A stretch of DNA of 64,000 bases. Source: Arthrobacter sp. ok362. Its GTDB lineage: Bacteria > Actinomycetota > Actinomycetes > Actinomycetales > Micrococcaceae. The stretch is taken from contig NZ_FNGC01000001.1 of the NCBI RefSeq assembly GCF_900102785.1, forward strand, positions 176,822 through 240,821, in the 5' to 3' direction. Positions 52,869 to 61,005 of this stretch are shown here, one piece after another. The notes under the pieces were generated by a model, which saw nothing but the letters and a program-made list of their open reading frames with translations, was not told the DNA's origin and made no database searches. A program made the position numbers and the translations under genes. Numbering within the stretch: position 1 is the stretch's first letter; the number at the start of each line of letters is the position of its first letter.

Positions 52869-55550
52869 CTATACCTCGTTCTCGTCAGGCAGTTCCGGGG
52901 TGGTGGCACGGACCGGGATGGAAGCGCCGATCAGCACTGGCTGCTGACCGGCCAGCGCCTTTTCTTCTGCCGTGGCGGGGCGCATCTGGCCGCGCTCGTC
53001 GGAGACGAAGGTGATGGAATCGTCCTTCTGGTCCGGGGCGTTGACGAAGGAGCGGAAGCGGCGGAGGCGCTCGGGATCCTTCAGGGTGTCGGCCCATTCG
53101 TCGACGTAGGTGTCAACGTGCTTGGCCATGGCGGCCTCGAGGTCCTCGGCGATGCCCAGGGTGTCGTGTACCACCACGTCCTCGACGTGCTTGATGCCGC
53201 CGTCGAGCTCTTCCTGCCAGCGCGCGGTGCGCTGCAGCCGGTCGGCGGTGCGGATGTAGTACATGAAGTAGCGGTCGATGTACTTGATCAGGGTTTCGTC
53301 GTCGAGGTCCTTGGCCAGCAGCTGGGCGTGCGCCGGGGTGGCCCCGCCGTTGCCGCCGACGTACAAGTTCCAGCCGTCCGCGGTGGCGATGACGCCGACA
53401 TCCTTGCCCCGGGCCTCCGCACATTCGCGGGCGCAGCCGGAGACACCCATCTTCAGCTTGTGCGGGCTGCGGAGACCGCGGTAGCGCAACTCGAGCGCGA
53501 TGGCCATGGCCACCGAGTCCTGGACGCCGAAGCGGCACCATGTGGAGCCGACGCAGGACTTCACCGTGCGCAGGCTCTTGCCGTAGGCCTGGCCGGATTC
53601 GAAGCCGGCATCCACGAGTACCTTCCAGATTTCCGGAAGCTGCTCCAGCCGGGCGCCGAACATGTCGATCCGCTGGCCGCCGGTGATCTTGGTGTAGAGG
53701 CCGTACTGCTCGGCGACCGCGGCGATCACGCCGAGTTTCTTGGGGGTGATCTCGCCGCCGGCGATGCGCGGAACCACCGAGTAGGTGCCGTCCTTCTGCA
53801 TGTTGGCCAGGGCGCGGTCGTTGGTGTCCTGCAGGGTGCCGCGGCCGGCGTCCAGGACGTAAGCGCTGTTCTGGCTGGCCAGGATGTTGGCGATGGTCGG
53901 CTTGCAGATATCGCAGCCGGCGCCGGTGCCGTATTTGGCCATGATCTCCTCGAAGGAGGTCAGTTCCAAGACGCGGATGGCGTCGAAGAGTTCCTGGCGG
54001 GACAGCTCGATGTGTTCGCAGAGTGCCTTGGAGACCTCGACGCCGGATTTGGTCAGTTCCGTCTCGAGCAGCTTCTTGAGCATCGGCACGCAGGAACCGC
54101 AGCTGGTTCCGGCGCGGGTGCAGCCCTTCAGCTCGCCGAGTTCCCGGACGGGCGCGTTGCCGTCGCAGGCCCCGCAACCGTTGACGGTGTCGCGGATGGT
54201 TCCCGCGGAGACGTTGTTGCAGGAACACAAAATGGCATCGTCCGGCAGTTCGGTCTCCGGGGCGTCGCCGCCGCCGGCCGCGGTAAGGTAGGCGCCGGGC
54301 TCGGCCGCCAGTTCGCGGCCCAGCATGGGGCGCAGGGAAGTGTAGGGCGAGGCGTCGCCGACGAAAATCCCGCCGAGCAGGGTCTTGGCATCGTCCGTGG
54401 TGACGATCTTCTGGTAGACGCCGCGGGCGGGGTCGGCGTAGACGATTTCGAGCGCGTGTTCCGTGCGGGCGAAGGCGTCCCCGAAGCTGGCGACGTCGAC
54501 GCCGGAGAGCTTGAGCTTGGTGGCCGTGTCGAAGCCGGGGAAGGTTGCGTCGCCGCCATGCAACCGGTCCGCGACGATTTCGGCCATTGTGTTGGCCGGC
54601 GCCACGAGGCCCAGGCACATGCCGCCGAAGTTGGCGACCTCGCCGATTGCCCAGATGCCGGGAACCTCCGTGGAGCAGTCCTCGGAGATGACAACGCCGC
54701 CGCGCTGGCCGAGCTGGAAGTGCTGCTGTGCGCCCTCAGCGGCCCGGAACAGCTCATCGCGGGGCCGCACACCGATCGCAACGATCACGATGTCGGCGTC
54801 GATGATCCGGCCGTCGGCCATGAGGACGCCGGTGACCTGGCCGGCGTCGTCGGAGAGGACCTCGGAGGGGAACACCCCGCCGTGGACGGTGAAGCCCTTG
54901 GCCTCGATGAGGCGGCCGAGCGCCTGTCCGGCACCCTCGTCCAGCTGGGTGTTCATGAGCCACGGCGAGCCGTTGATGACGATCGGGGTGGCGCCGAGCT
55001 GTTCGGTGCCGGCCGCTGATTCCAGGCCCAGGAGACCGCCGCCGATGGTGACTGCGTTGACCTTGCGGCCAAGCTTCCCGGTGAGGTCCGCGATCGCCTT
55101 GTTGATGGACCAGACGTCCTCAAGGGTGCGGTACACGTGGGTGAGTTCGGAGCCCGGGATGGGCAAACGGGCCGCGTCCGAGCCCGTCGCGACCACGAGC
55201 TCGTCATACGGATAGTCCGTTCCCGTCGCGGTCTTGACCGTCTTGCCGGCGGCGTCGATGCTGATGACGCGCTCGCCGGTTTTCAGGTTCAGGGCCGTGT
55301 GGTCCCACATGGAAGCGCTGCCCAGGGTGAGGTCGACGTCGCTGTCGGTCAGTGCCTTGCTCAGCGCAACGCGGTCGTAGGGGAGGTGGGCTTCCTCGGT
55401 GAGGACTGTAACGTGCCAGCCATCAAGTCCGCGGGCGTGCATGGCATCGGCGAAACGGTGCGCTGCTGGGCCGCCGCCGGCCACCACAATACGGCGCGGG
55501 GCGGCGCTGGCTGCGTCCTGGTTCGGGTGGCTTGAGGGGTGTCCGGTCAC
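52869..55550 (-). CDS. nirB: Assimilatory nitrite reductase large subunit
   Basis: 893 aa cytosolic flavo-haem enzyme reducing nitrite to ammonium with NAD(P)H. An FAD/NAD domain is at residues about 20-320. A BFD-like [2Fe-2S] domain begins near 438 (CSCNNVSAGTIRDTVNGC, later GTSCGSC). The C-terminal sirohaem/[4Fe-4S] domain has CVGSTWCRFG near 664 and KMGVSGCARECAEA near 697, supplying the four cluster cysteines. The start is GTG 55550 with GAAAGG 8 bp upstream. It heads a minus-strand operon with cobA and hemD. Its small subunit gene lies on the opposite strand across a 256-bp regulatory gap. Confidence 0.95.
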   Translation of the reverse strand: MTGHPSSHPNQDAASAAPRRIVVAGGGPAAHRFADAMHARGLDGWHVTVLTEEAHLPYDRVALSKALTDSDVDLTLGSASMWDHTALNLKTGERVISIDAAGKTVKTATGTDYPYDELVVATGSDAARLPIPGSELTHVYRTLEDVWSINKAIADLTGKLGRKVNAVTIGGGLLGLESAAGTEQLGATPIVINGSPWLMNTQLDEGAGQALGRLIEAKGFTVHGGVFPSEVLSDDAGQVTGVLMADGRIIDADIVIVAIGVRPRDELFRAAEGAQQHFQLGQRGGVVISEDCSTEVPGIWAIGEVANFGGMCLGLVAPANTMAEIVADRLHGGDATFPGFDTATKLKLSGVDVASFGDAFARTEHALEIVYADPARGVYQKIVTTDDAKTLLGGIFVGDASPYTSLRPMLGRELAAEPGAYLTAAGGGDAPETELPDDAILCSCNNVSAGTIRDTVNGCGACDGNAPVRELGELKGCTRAGTSCGSCVPMLKKLLETELTKSGVEVSKALCEHIELSRQELFDAIRVLELTSFEEIMAKYGTGAGCDICKPTIANILASQNSAYVLDAGRGTLQDTNDRALANMQKDGTYSVVPRIAGGEITPKKLGVIAAVAEQYGLYTKITGGQRIDMFGARLEQLPEIWKVLVDAGFESGQAYGKSLRTVKSCVGSTWCRFGVQDSVAMAIALELRYRGLRSPHKLKMGVSGCARECAEARGKDVGVIATADGWNLYVGGNGGATPAHAQLLAKDLDDETLIKYIDRYFMYYIRTADRLQRTARWQEELDGGIKHVEDVVVHDTLGIAEDLEAAMAKHVDTYVDEWADTLKDPERLRRFRSFVNAPDQKDDSITFVSDERGQMRPATAEEKALAGQQPVLIGASIPVRATTPELPDENEV

Positions 55551-55616
55551 GGTGGGCCTTTCGCATGGGCCGCAGACGGTGCTCTGCAGCTTGTCGTCCC
55601 AGACTAGGCAAAGGGA

Positions 55617-55676
55617 ATTTCGCTTCAGTTTCCCTTATGTTTCGTGATCTTAACTTCTGCATCACGAATGCATTTC
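55617..55676. promoter_or_regulatory. Six half-sites in 11-bp phase between nirB and nirD (GlnR-like)
   Basis: Reading the minus strand toward nirB: GAAAT (55672-55676), GTGAT (55661-55665), GTTAA (55650-55654), GAAAC (55639-55643), GAAAC (55628-55632), GAAAT (55617-55621). All are separated by exactly 6 bp. GTTAA-n6-GAAAC matches the known actinobacterial GlnR box gTnAc-n6-GaAAc. An overlapping inverted repeat TTCGTGAT (55641-55648) / ATCACGAA (55661-55668) is also present. The position fits control of both divergent genes by nitrogen status. Confidence 0.65.
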
Positions 55677-55806
55677 CGGCCGTGTGAGCTCTCTTTTACG
55701 CGCCGGACACATCCGGCGCGTCCGGATGAAACACCGCGGGCCTAGCTTGAATATGTGGCCGCAGCAGCGGTTGAGCCCGTAAGGGATGTATCAGAGAGGG
55801 GCCGGG

Positions 55807-56199
55807 ATGACCGCCGTACTTGAAACCGCAATACACGAGATTGAGGATCAGGCCGCTGAGCCGGCTGTTGGATCCGCGGCCCGCTGGCACCGGGTGTGCG
55901 CCGTGGCTGACCTGGAACCCGCGTGGGGCGAGGCGGCACTGATCGCGGGCCGGCAGGTTGCCCTGTTCCGCACCGTGTCCGGTGAGGTTTTCGCCGTGGC
56001 ACAGGAAGACCCGGCGACCGGGGCGAACGTCATGGCCCGCGGCATCACGGGGTCCCGCGGGGACCGCCCCACGGTGGCTTCGCCGTTGCACAAGGAGGTC
56101 TACGACCTCGCTACGGGGCAGTGCCTCGGCAGCCCGGAGCTTCGGCTGGCCACCTTCGTTACCCGGATTGCGGGCGGATACATTGAGGTAGAACTCTAG
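55807..56199 (+). CDS. nirD: Nitrite reductase small subunit
   Basis: 130 aa. A Rieske-fold protein without the Rieske cluster ligands, as in assimilatory NirD. WHRVCAVADLEPAWGEAALI opens the domain and SPLHKEVYDLATGQCLG occupies the position of the lost second ligand pair. It pairs with NirB in the cytosol. ATG 55807 follows GAGAGGGG; the frame opens 7 codons earlier. Unusually it is divergent from nirB. Its stop overlaps the stop of the converging phosphosugar mutase gene in a shared CTAG. Confidence 0.92.
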   Translation: MTAVLETAIHEIEDQAAEPAVGSAARWHRVCAVADLEPAWGEAALIAGRQVALFRTVSGEVFAVAQEDPATGANVMARGITGSRGDRPTVASPLHKEVYDLATGQCLGSPELRLATFVTRIAGGYIEVEL

Positions 56200-57935
56200 A
56201 GGCCCAGGGCCTCGCGGACGTCCGCAAGGACGCTGTCCAGCGCGGCGCGGGCCTCGTCCCGGGCCGCCGGAAGCTCGGCGGCCGAACCGACACTGCGTAT
56301 GACTTCCAGGTAGCACTTGAGCTTCGGTTCCGTGCCGCTGGGACGGATGATGACGCGGCTGAGGTCCCTCGTCAGGTACAGCAAGCCCTCAGTCGGCGGG
56401 AGGTGCTCGCTGCCCACGGCCAGGTCCGTGACGGCCTCGACGCTGGAGCCGCCGAACGATTCCGGCGGGCTGACCCGCAGCCGGTTCATCATCGCGTCCA
56501 GCAGGCCGAGGTCCGCCACCCGGATGCTGAGTTGGTCGCTCGCATGCAGCCCGTGCACCAGGTAGAGCTCGTCCAGGGTGTCGAAGATGGTCTTGCCCCC
56601 GGCCTTTGCGGCGGCCGCGAGTTCGGCGATCAACACCGCCGCCGAAATGCCGTCCTTGTCGCGCACCAGCGACGGGGCGACGCAATAGCCCAGCGCCTCC
56701 TCGTAGCCGTAGACCAGCCCCGGCACGCGGGCAATCCACTTGAAGCCGGTCAGGGTTTCCTCGTGGGCGTAGCCTGCCGCGGCCGCGATCCGCGCCAGCA
56801 ACCGGGAAGACACAATCGAGTTTGCGAATACGCCGGCCGGCGCCTCGCCGCTTGCGGCCTGCCGGGCCACGACGTGGGCACCGAGCAGGGCGCCCACCTC
56901 ATCGCCGCGCAGCATGCGCCACGCGCCGGTGGCAGGGTCCTTCGCCGCCACGGCTGCCCGGTCGGCGTCGGGGTCGTTGGCGATCACGATGTCGGCGCCC
57001 TCGCGCGTCGCCGCCTCGAGGGCCAGATCCAGCGCCCCGGGCTCTTCCGGGTTGGGGAAGTTCACCGTGGGGAAGTCCGGATCCGGCTGCGCCTGTTCCG
57101 TGACAAGCGTGACGTCGGCGAAACCGGCGGCGTTCAGCACAGCCACCGCCGTTTCCCCGCCCACGCCGTGCATGGGGGTCAGGACGATCTTCAGCCCGCG
57201 GGCCGGGAAGTGCTCCGGAACCGCCAGGGCCGCGATGGCGCCCTGGTATTCGGTGGCGATCGAGGGCTCCAGCACGGTCCACCCGTCCGCGGCCAGAACG
57301 ATGGAGTCCAGGGCGCCGACGGCGTCGATCTTCGCCGCTATCAGGGCGTCGTAGGGCGCCACGATCTGGGCGCCGCGGCCGCTTTCCTCAACCGCGTGAC
57401 GGCCGAGGTACACCTTGTACCCGTTGTCCTGCGGCGGGTTGTGGCTGGCGGTGACCATGACGCCGCCGTCGCAGTCCAGCGCCCGCACCGCGTACGCGAG
57501 CAGCGGGGTGGGCAGCGCGGCCGGCATCAAAAAGGTTTCAACGCCGGCCGCGGTGAGGATCGCGGCGGTTTCTTCGGCGAAAATATCGGAGTTGTAGCGG
57601 GCGTCGTAGCCGACGACGGCGCGCGGCCGGGTGCCGGGGGAGGTCTGCTCGACGGCGTTGGTGAGGAAGGCGGTGAAGCCGGCGGCGGCGCGGCGGACCA
57701 CTGCGCGGTTCATCCGGTTCGGTCCCGGACCGAGGGCCGCCCGCAGTCCGGCGGTGCCGAACTCGAGGGTGCCGCTGAAGCTGTCGGCCAACTCCTGGCG
57801 GGCCCCGGCGACGCCTCCATCGGTGAGGCGGATCAGCTCAGACAGGGTGGCGGCGGTGGCGGGGTCCGGGTCCTGGTTTGCCCAGTCGCGGGCATCGCTC
57901 AGGAGTCGGGCCAGTTCGGCATCAGAAGACGTCAT
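56196..57935 (-). CDS. Phosphoglucomutase/phosphomannomutase family phosphosugar mutase
   Basis: 579 aa, alpha-D-phosphohexomutase family of the long PGM2-like type. The phosphoserine loop is in VMVTASHNPPQDNGYKVYL, the metal site in DPDADRAAVA, the sugar loop in YEEALGYCV and the phosphate site in RPSGTEPKLKCYLEV. Members act on glucose, mannose or (deoxy)ribose phosphates. The nearby deoC and purine nucleoside phosphorylase genes favour a phosphopentomutase-like role, which is inference. ATG 57935 is used; a TTG at 57944 is in frame. No ribosome-binding site is seen, so the message may be leaderless. Confidence 0.88.
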   Translation of the reverse strand: MTSSDAELARLLSDARDWANQDPDPATAATLSELIRLTDGGVAGARQELADSFSGTLEFGTAGLRAALGPGPNRMNRAVVRRAAAGFTAFLTNAVEQTSPGTRPRAVVGYDARYNSDIFAEETAAILTAAGVETFLMPAALPTPLLAYAVRALDCDGGVMVTASHNPPQDNGYKVYLGRHAVEESGRGAQIVAPYDALIAAKIDAVGALDSIVLAADGWTVLEPSIATEYQGAIAALAVPEHFPARGLKIVLTPMHGVGGETAVAVLNAAGFADVTLVTEQAQPDPDFPTVNFPNPEEPGALDLALEAATREGADIVIANDPDADRAAVAAKDPATGAWRMLRGDEVGALLGAHVVARQAASGEAPAGVFANSIVSSRLLARIAAAAGYAHEETLTGFKWIARVPGLVYGYEEALGYCVAPSLVRDKDGISAAVLIAELAAAAKAGGKTIFDTLDELYLVHGLHASDQLSIRVADLGLLDAMMNRLRVSPPESFGGSSVEAVTDLAVGSEHLPPTEGLLYLTRDLSRVIIRPSGTEPKLKCYLEVIRSVGSAAELPAARDEARAALDSVLADVREALGL

Positions 57936-58026
57936 AAGAACCAAACTATCGCCAATCGCGAGCGATTCCTGCCCAGAGAATCGAGAGTTGGGGTTTCAGT
58001 TCCATCTCAAAGCCTCAGGCGGCACC

Positions 58027-58062
58027 TTGACACCCAAATTTCCGGACACGTAACGTCTGGAA
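58027..58062 (+). promoter_or_regulatory. Promoter and operator-like palindrome of the Rrf2 gene
   Basis: TTGACA (58027-58032) and TAACGT (58051-58056) with an 18-bp spacer form a good sigma-A-type promoter. TTCCGGAC (58040-58047) and GTCTGGAA (58055-58062) form an inverted repeat with one mismatch over the -10 region. Transcription would start about at the ATG (58064), giving a leaderless message and possible autoregulation. Confidence 0.55.
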
Positions 58063-58063
58063 T

Positions 58064-58543
58064 ATGAAGATGGGCCGTGGCGTGGAATGGGCCGTGCACA
58101 GTTGCGTCAACATGGCATGGACACCGCCGGGTGAGCCGGTGAACAGCGCACGGCTGGCCGAGTTCTACAAACTCCCGGCCGCCTATCTCAACAAGCAGTT
58201 TCAGTCGCTGGTCCGGGCCGGTGTGCTGGAGTCTGTCTCGGGGCCCCGCGGCGGATTTCTTTTGGCGCGCAGGCCGGAAAACATCTCGGTGCTGGACATC
58301 GTGCTGGCGCTGGAGGGCCAGGAGCCGGCCTTCCGGTGTGAGGCGATCCTCGGGAATGTCCCGGAACCACATCGGCAGGAGAACTTCGCGCGGACGTGCC
58401 TCATTTCCCAGACCATGCGTCAGGCCGAACTCGCCTGGCGCCAGGCCTTGGCGCGCCAAAGCGTCGCCGGGATTGCGGACTCGATGGAGCGGCGGTTCCC
58501 GGCTGACAAGGCAAAAGTCCTGGACTACCTGGCTGTGGAATAA
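58064..58543 (+). CDS. Rrf2-family transcriptional regulator
   Basis: 159 aa. The N-terminal winged helix has KMGRGVEWAVHSCVNMAW, a recognition region SARLAEFYKLPAAYLNKQFQSLVRAGVLESV and the wing GPRGGFLLAR, all typical of Rrf2. Only two cysteines (FRCEAI, RTCLIS) lie in the C-terminal part, and the C-x5-C-x7-C Fe-S motif of NsrR is absent, so a different signal is expected. It is divergent from the mutase gene. Its own last codons form one arm of a long inverted repeat shared with the intergenic region. Confidence 0.88.
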   Translation: MKMGRGVEWAVHSCVNMAWTPPGEPVNSARLAEFYKLPAAYLNKQFQSLVRAGVLESVSGPRGGFLLARRPENISVLDIVLALEGQEPAFRCEAILGNVPEPHRQENFARTCLISQTMRQAELAWRQALARQSVAGIADSMERRFPADKAKVLDYLAVE

Positions 58544-58570
58544 CCGCAGCGAGGTAGTCCAGGACTTTTG
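58512..58570. terminator. Long inverted repeat overlapping the end of the Rrf2 gene
   Basis: CAAAAGTCCTGGACTACCT (58512-58530) is perfectly complementary to 58552-58570, with a 21-base loop holding the TAA stop. It lies between convergent genes and ends in CTTTTG, so it probably terminates both. Confidence 0.8.
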
Positions 58571-58625
58571 GCGTGGACCGGGTGGGTCCCCGAGGGGCCC
58601 GCCGGTTCCTGGATCAGGGCCCAGA

Positions 58626-59444
58626 TCAGAGCTTGGCGATGATCTCTGCGAGCAGCTTGGAAATCCGCGGTCCGGCCGCCTGGCCGGCCTCAAGGACCTC
58701 CCCGTGGCTGAGCGGTACCGGACTGATCCCGGCGGCGAGGTTGGTCACGAGCGAGATGCCGAAGACCTCCATGCCGGCGTGGCGGCCGGCTATGGCCTCC
58801 AGTGCCGTGGACATGCCCACCAGATCAGCGCCGATCCGCTTGGCGTACTGCACCTCGGCGGGCGTCTCGTAGTGCGGGCCGGTGAACTGGGCGTAGACGC
58901 CTTCGTCCAGCGACGGGTCCACCTCGCGGGCCAGGCCGCGGATCCGTGAGGAGTACAAGTCCGTCAGGTCCACGAACTTCGCCCCTTCCAGCGGAGAAGT
59001 GGCGGTGAGGTTGATGTGGTCGCTGATGAGCACCGGCGTGCCGGGCGTCCAGTTCTCGTTGAGCCCGCCGCAGCCATTGGTCAGCACGAGGGTCTTGCAG
59101 CCGGCGGCCGCGGCGGTGCGCACGCCGTGAACCACGGAGCGGACGCCCTTGCCCTCGTAGTAGTGTGTGCGTGCGCCCAGGACGAGGGCCCGCTTTCCCT
59201 CTTTGGTCAGTACCGAGCGGATGGTGCCCACGTGCCCCACCACAGACGGTGCGGAGAAACCGGGGATTTCGCTGGCGGACAGGGTTGCGGTGGTCTCGCC
59301 GATCAGCTCGGCCGCGTCACCCCAGCCCGATCCGAGGACCAGCGCGACATCGTGGGAGTCGACGCCCGTCTCTTCGGCGATGTAGTTGGCGGCGTCTCGT
59401 GCGGCGTCGAAGGGGTCCGCGTTCAGGAATTCTGTATAACTCAC
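58626..59444 (-). CDS. Purine-nucleoside phosphorylase
   Basis: 272 aa, the trimeric (class II, PNP/MTAP) type. Splits purine (deoxy)ribonucleosides with phosphate to base and (deoxy)ribose-1-phosphate; cytosolic. LVLGSGWGDAAELI is the phosphate-binding loop. GHVGTIRSV, ARTHYYEGK, TNGCGGLN, GPHYETPAE and GMSTALEAIAGRHAGMEV are family motifs. The late NLAAGIS supplies the base-binding Asn. It fits a salvage pathway with the mutase and deoC genes. It is divergent from the quinone reductase gene. Confidence 0.94.
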   Translation of the reverse strand: MSYTEFLNADPFDAARDAANYIAEETGVDSHDVALVLGSGWGDAAELIGETTATLSASEIPGFSAPSVVGHVGTIRSVLTKEGKRALVLGARTHYYEGKGVRSVVHGVRTAAAAGCKTLVLTNGCGGLNENWTPGTPVLISDHINLTATSPLEGAKFVDLTDLYSSRIRGLAREVDPSLDEGVYAQFTGPHYETPAEVQYAKRIGADLVGMSTALEAIAGRHAGMEVFGISLVTNLAAGISPVPLSHGEVLEAGQAAGPRISKLLAEIIAKL

Positions 59445-59552
59445 TGGTACAAGTTATCGCGTGCCGGGCCTGCTGCCCAGCATGCACGGCTGGACCCGCG
59501 CGCGGCCCGGATTCTTGGTGGCTCCGGTTCGGATGGTGGACAATAGTTGTTT

Positions 59553-60968
59553 GTGACTACGCATCCTGACTTCAGCTCACCCCGCATCGCAATTCTCGGC
59601 GGAGGGCCCGGCGGCTACGAAGCCGCCATGGTCGCCGCCTCGCTGGGGGCGCAGGTCACCATCATCGAGCGTGCGGGACTCGGCGGCTCCGCGGTGCTGA
59701 CCGACGTCGTTCCTTCCAAAACCCTGATCGCGACGGCGGACCTGATGACCCGCGTAGCTGAGGCGGGGGAGCTGGGCGTCAAGTTCGACGTCGACGGCGG
59801 CGACTTTGCCCCGGCGATGCGCGCGGACCTCAAGCACATCAACGACCGCCTGCTCCGCCTGGCGCGCAAGCAGTCCGAGGACATCCAGGCCGGCCTGGAA
59901 CACCAGAACGTCCGCATCGTGATCGGCTCGGGCCGACTGGTGGACAACCACACGATCGAGGTCCTGACCGCCGAGGGCACCGAGACGGTGGAAGCCGACA
60001 CGATCCTGCTGGCGGTCGGCGCCCATCCGCGCGAGCTGCCCACCGCGCGTCCGGACGGTGAGCGCATCCTGAACTGGGCCCAGATCTACAACATGGACGA
60101 ACTCCCCGAAGAGCTCATCGTGGTGGGGTCCGGTGTCACGGGAGCAGAATTCGCCTCGGCCTACAACGGCCTGGGCTCCAAAGTCACCCTGATTTCCAGC
60201 CGCGACCGCGTGCTGCCGGGCTCGGACACCGACGCCGCGGAGGTCCTCGAGGGCGTCTTCGAACGCCGCGGGCTGAAGGTCCTCTCCCGGGCCCGCGCCG
60301 AGACCGTGGAGCGCACGGAGGACGGCGTCGTTGTCACCCTCGGGGACGGTTCAAAAGTGACCGGCAGCCACTGCCTGGTCTGCGTCGGCTCCATCCCGAA
60401 CACCGCCGGAATCGGCCTGGAGGAAGCCGGCGTCGCGCTCACCGAGAGCGGCCACATCAAGGTCGACGGCGTCTCGCGCACCACGGCGCCGAACATCTAC
60501 GCCGCAGGCGACTGCACCGGTGTCCTGGCCCTGGCCTCCGTGGCCGCGATGCAGGGCCGGATTGCCGTGGCCCACTTCCTGGGCGACGCCGTCATGCCGA
60601 TCAAGCTGCACCAGGTGGCATCGAACATCTTCACCTCGCCCGAGATCGCCTCCGTGGGCGTCTCCGAGGCCGAGATCGACTCCGGCAAATACCAGGGCGA
60701 CATCATCAAGCTGTCCTTGCGCAGCAACGCCCGCGCCAAGATGCGCAACCACCGCGACGGCTTCATCAAGATCTTCGCCCGCAAGGGCTCGGGCACCGTC
60801 ATCGGCGGCGTCGTCGTGGGCCCGAACGCGTCTGAGCTCATCTTCGCGATCTCGATCGCCGTGACGCAGAAACTGCATGTCGACGACATTGCCAGCACCT
60901 TCACCGTGTACCCCTCGCTGAGCGGCTCCATCTCCGAAGCAGCCCGGCGGCTCCACGTTCATATGTAA
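59553..60968 (+). CDS. lpdA: LpdA-like NAD(P)H-quinone dehydrogenase (lipoamide-dehydrogenase fold)
   Basis: 471 aa flavoprotein of the pyridine-nucleotide-disulfide family. FAD loop AILGGGPGGYEAAMVAASLG is at the N-terminus, NAD loop VVGSGVTGAEFASAYNGLG in the middle, and a dimerisation domain (FTSPEIASVGVSEAEID) at the end. In the position of the CxxxxC redox pair it reads GGSAVLTDVVPSKTL, so both cysteines are missing. Lipoamide activity is therefore excluded and a role like mycobacterial LpdA (Rv3303c), a quinone reductase, is likely. GTG 59553 is used; TTG 59547 is in frame. CAATAG lies just upstream and the message may be leaderless. Confidence 0.85.
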   Translation: MTTHPDFSSPRIAILGGGPGGYEAAMVAASLGAQVTIIERAGLGGSAVLTDVVPSKTLIATADLMTRVAEAGELGVKFDVDGGDFAPAMRADLKHINDRLLRLARKQSEDIQAGLEHQNVRIVIGSGRLVDNHTIEVLTAEGTETVEADTILLAVGAHPRELPTARPDGERILNWAQIYNMDELPEELIVVGSGVTGAEFASAYNGLGSKVTLISSRDRVLPGSDTDAAEVLEGVFERRGLKVLSRARAETVERTEDGVVVTLGDGSKVTGSHCLVCVGSIPNTAGIGLEEAGVALTESGHIKVDGVSRTTAPNIYAAGDCTGVLALASVAAMQGRIAVAHFLGDAVMPIKLHQVASNIFTSPEIASVGVSEAEIDSGKYQGDIIKLSLRSNARAKMRNHRDGFIKIFARKGSGTVIGGVVVGPNASELIFAISIAVTQKLHVDDIASTFTVYPSLSGSISEAARRLHVHM

Positions 60969-61005
60969 CTCAACGGAGGCCCGCCCGAATCCGGAGGCTG
61001 ATGCC

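Noticed and set aside
53118..58067. Long plus-strand frames opposite nirB (53118-55019) and opposite the phosphosugar mutase (56403-58067)
   Set aside because: Both are antisense to confidently assigned genes and lack recognisable domains.
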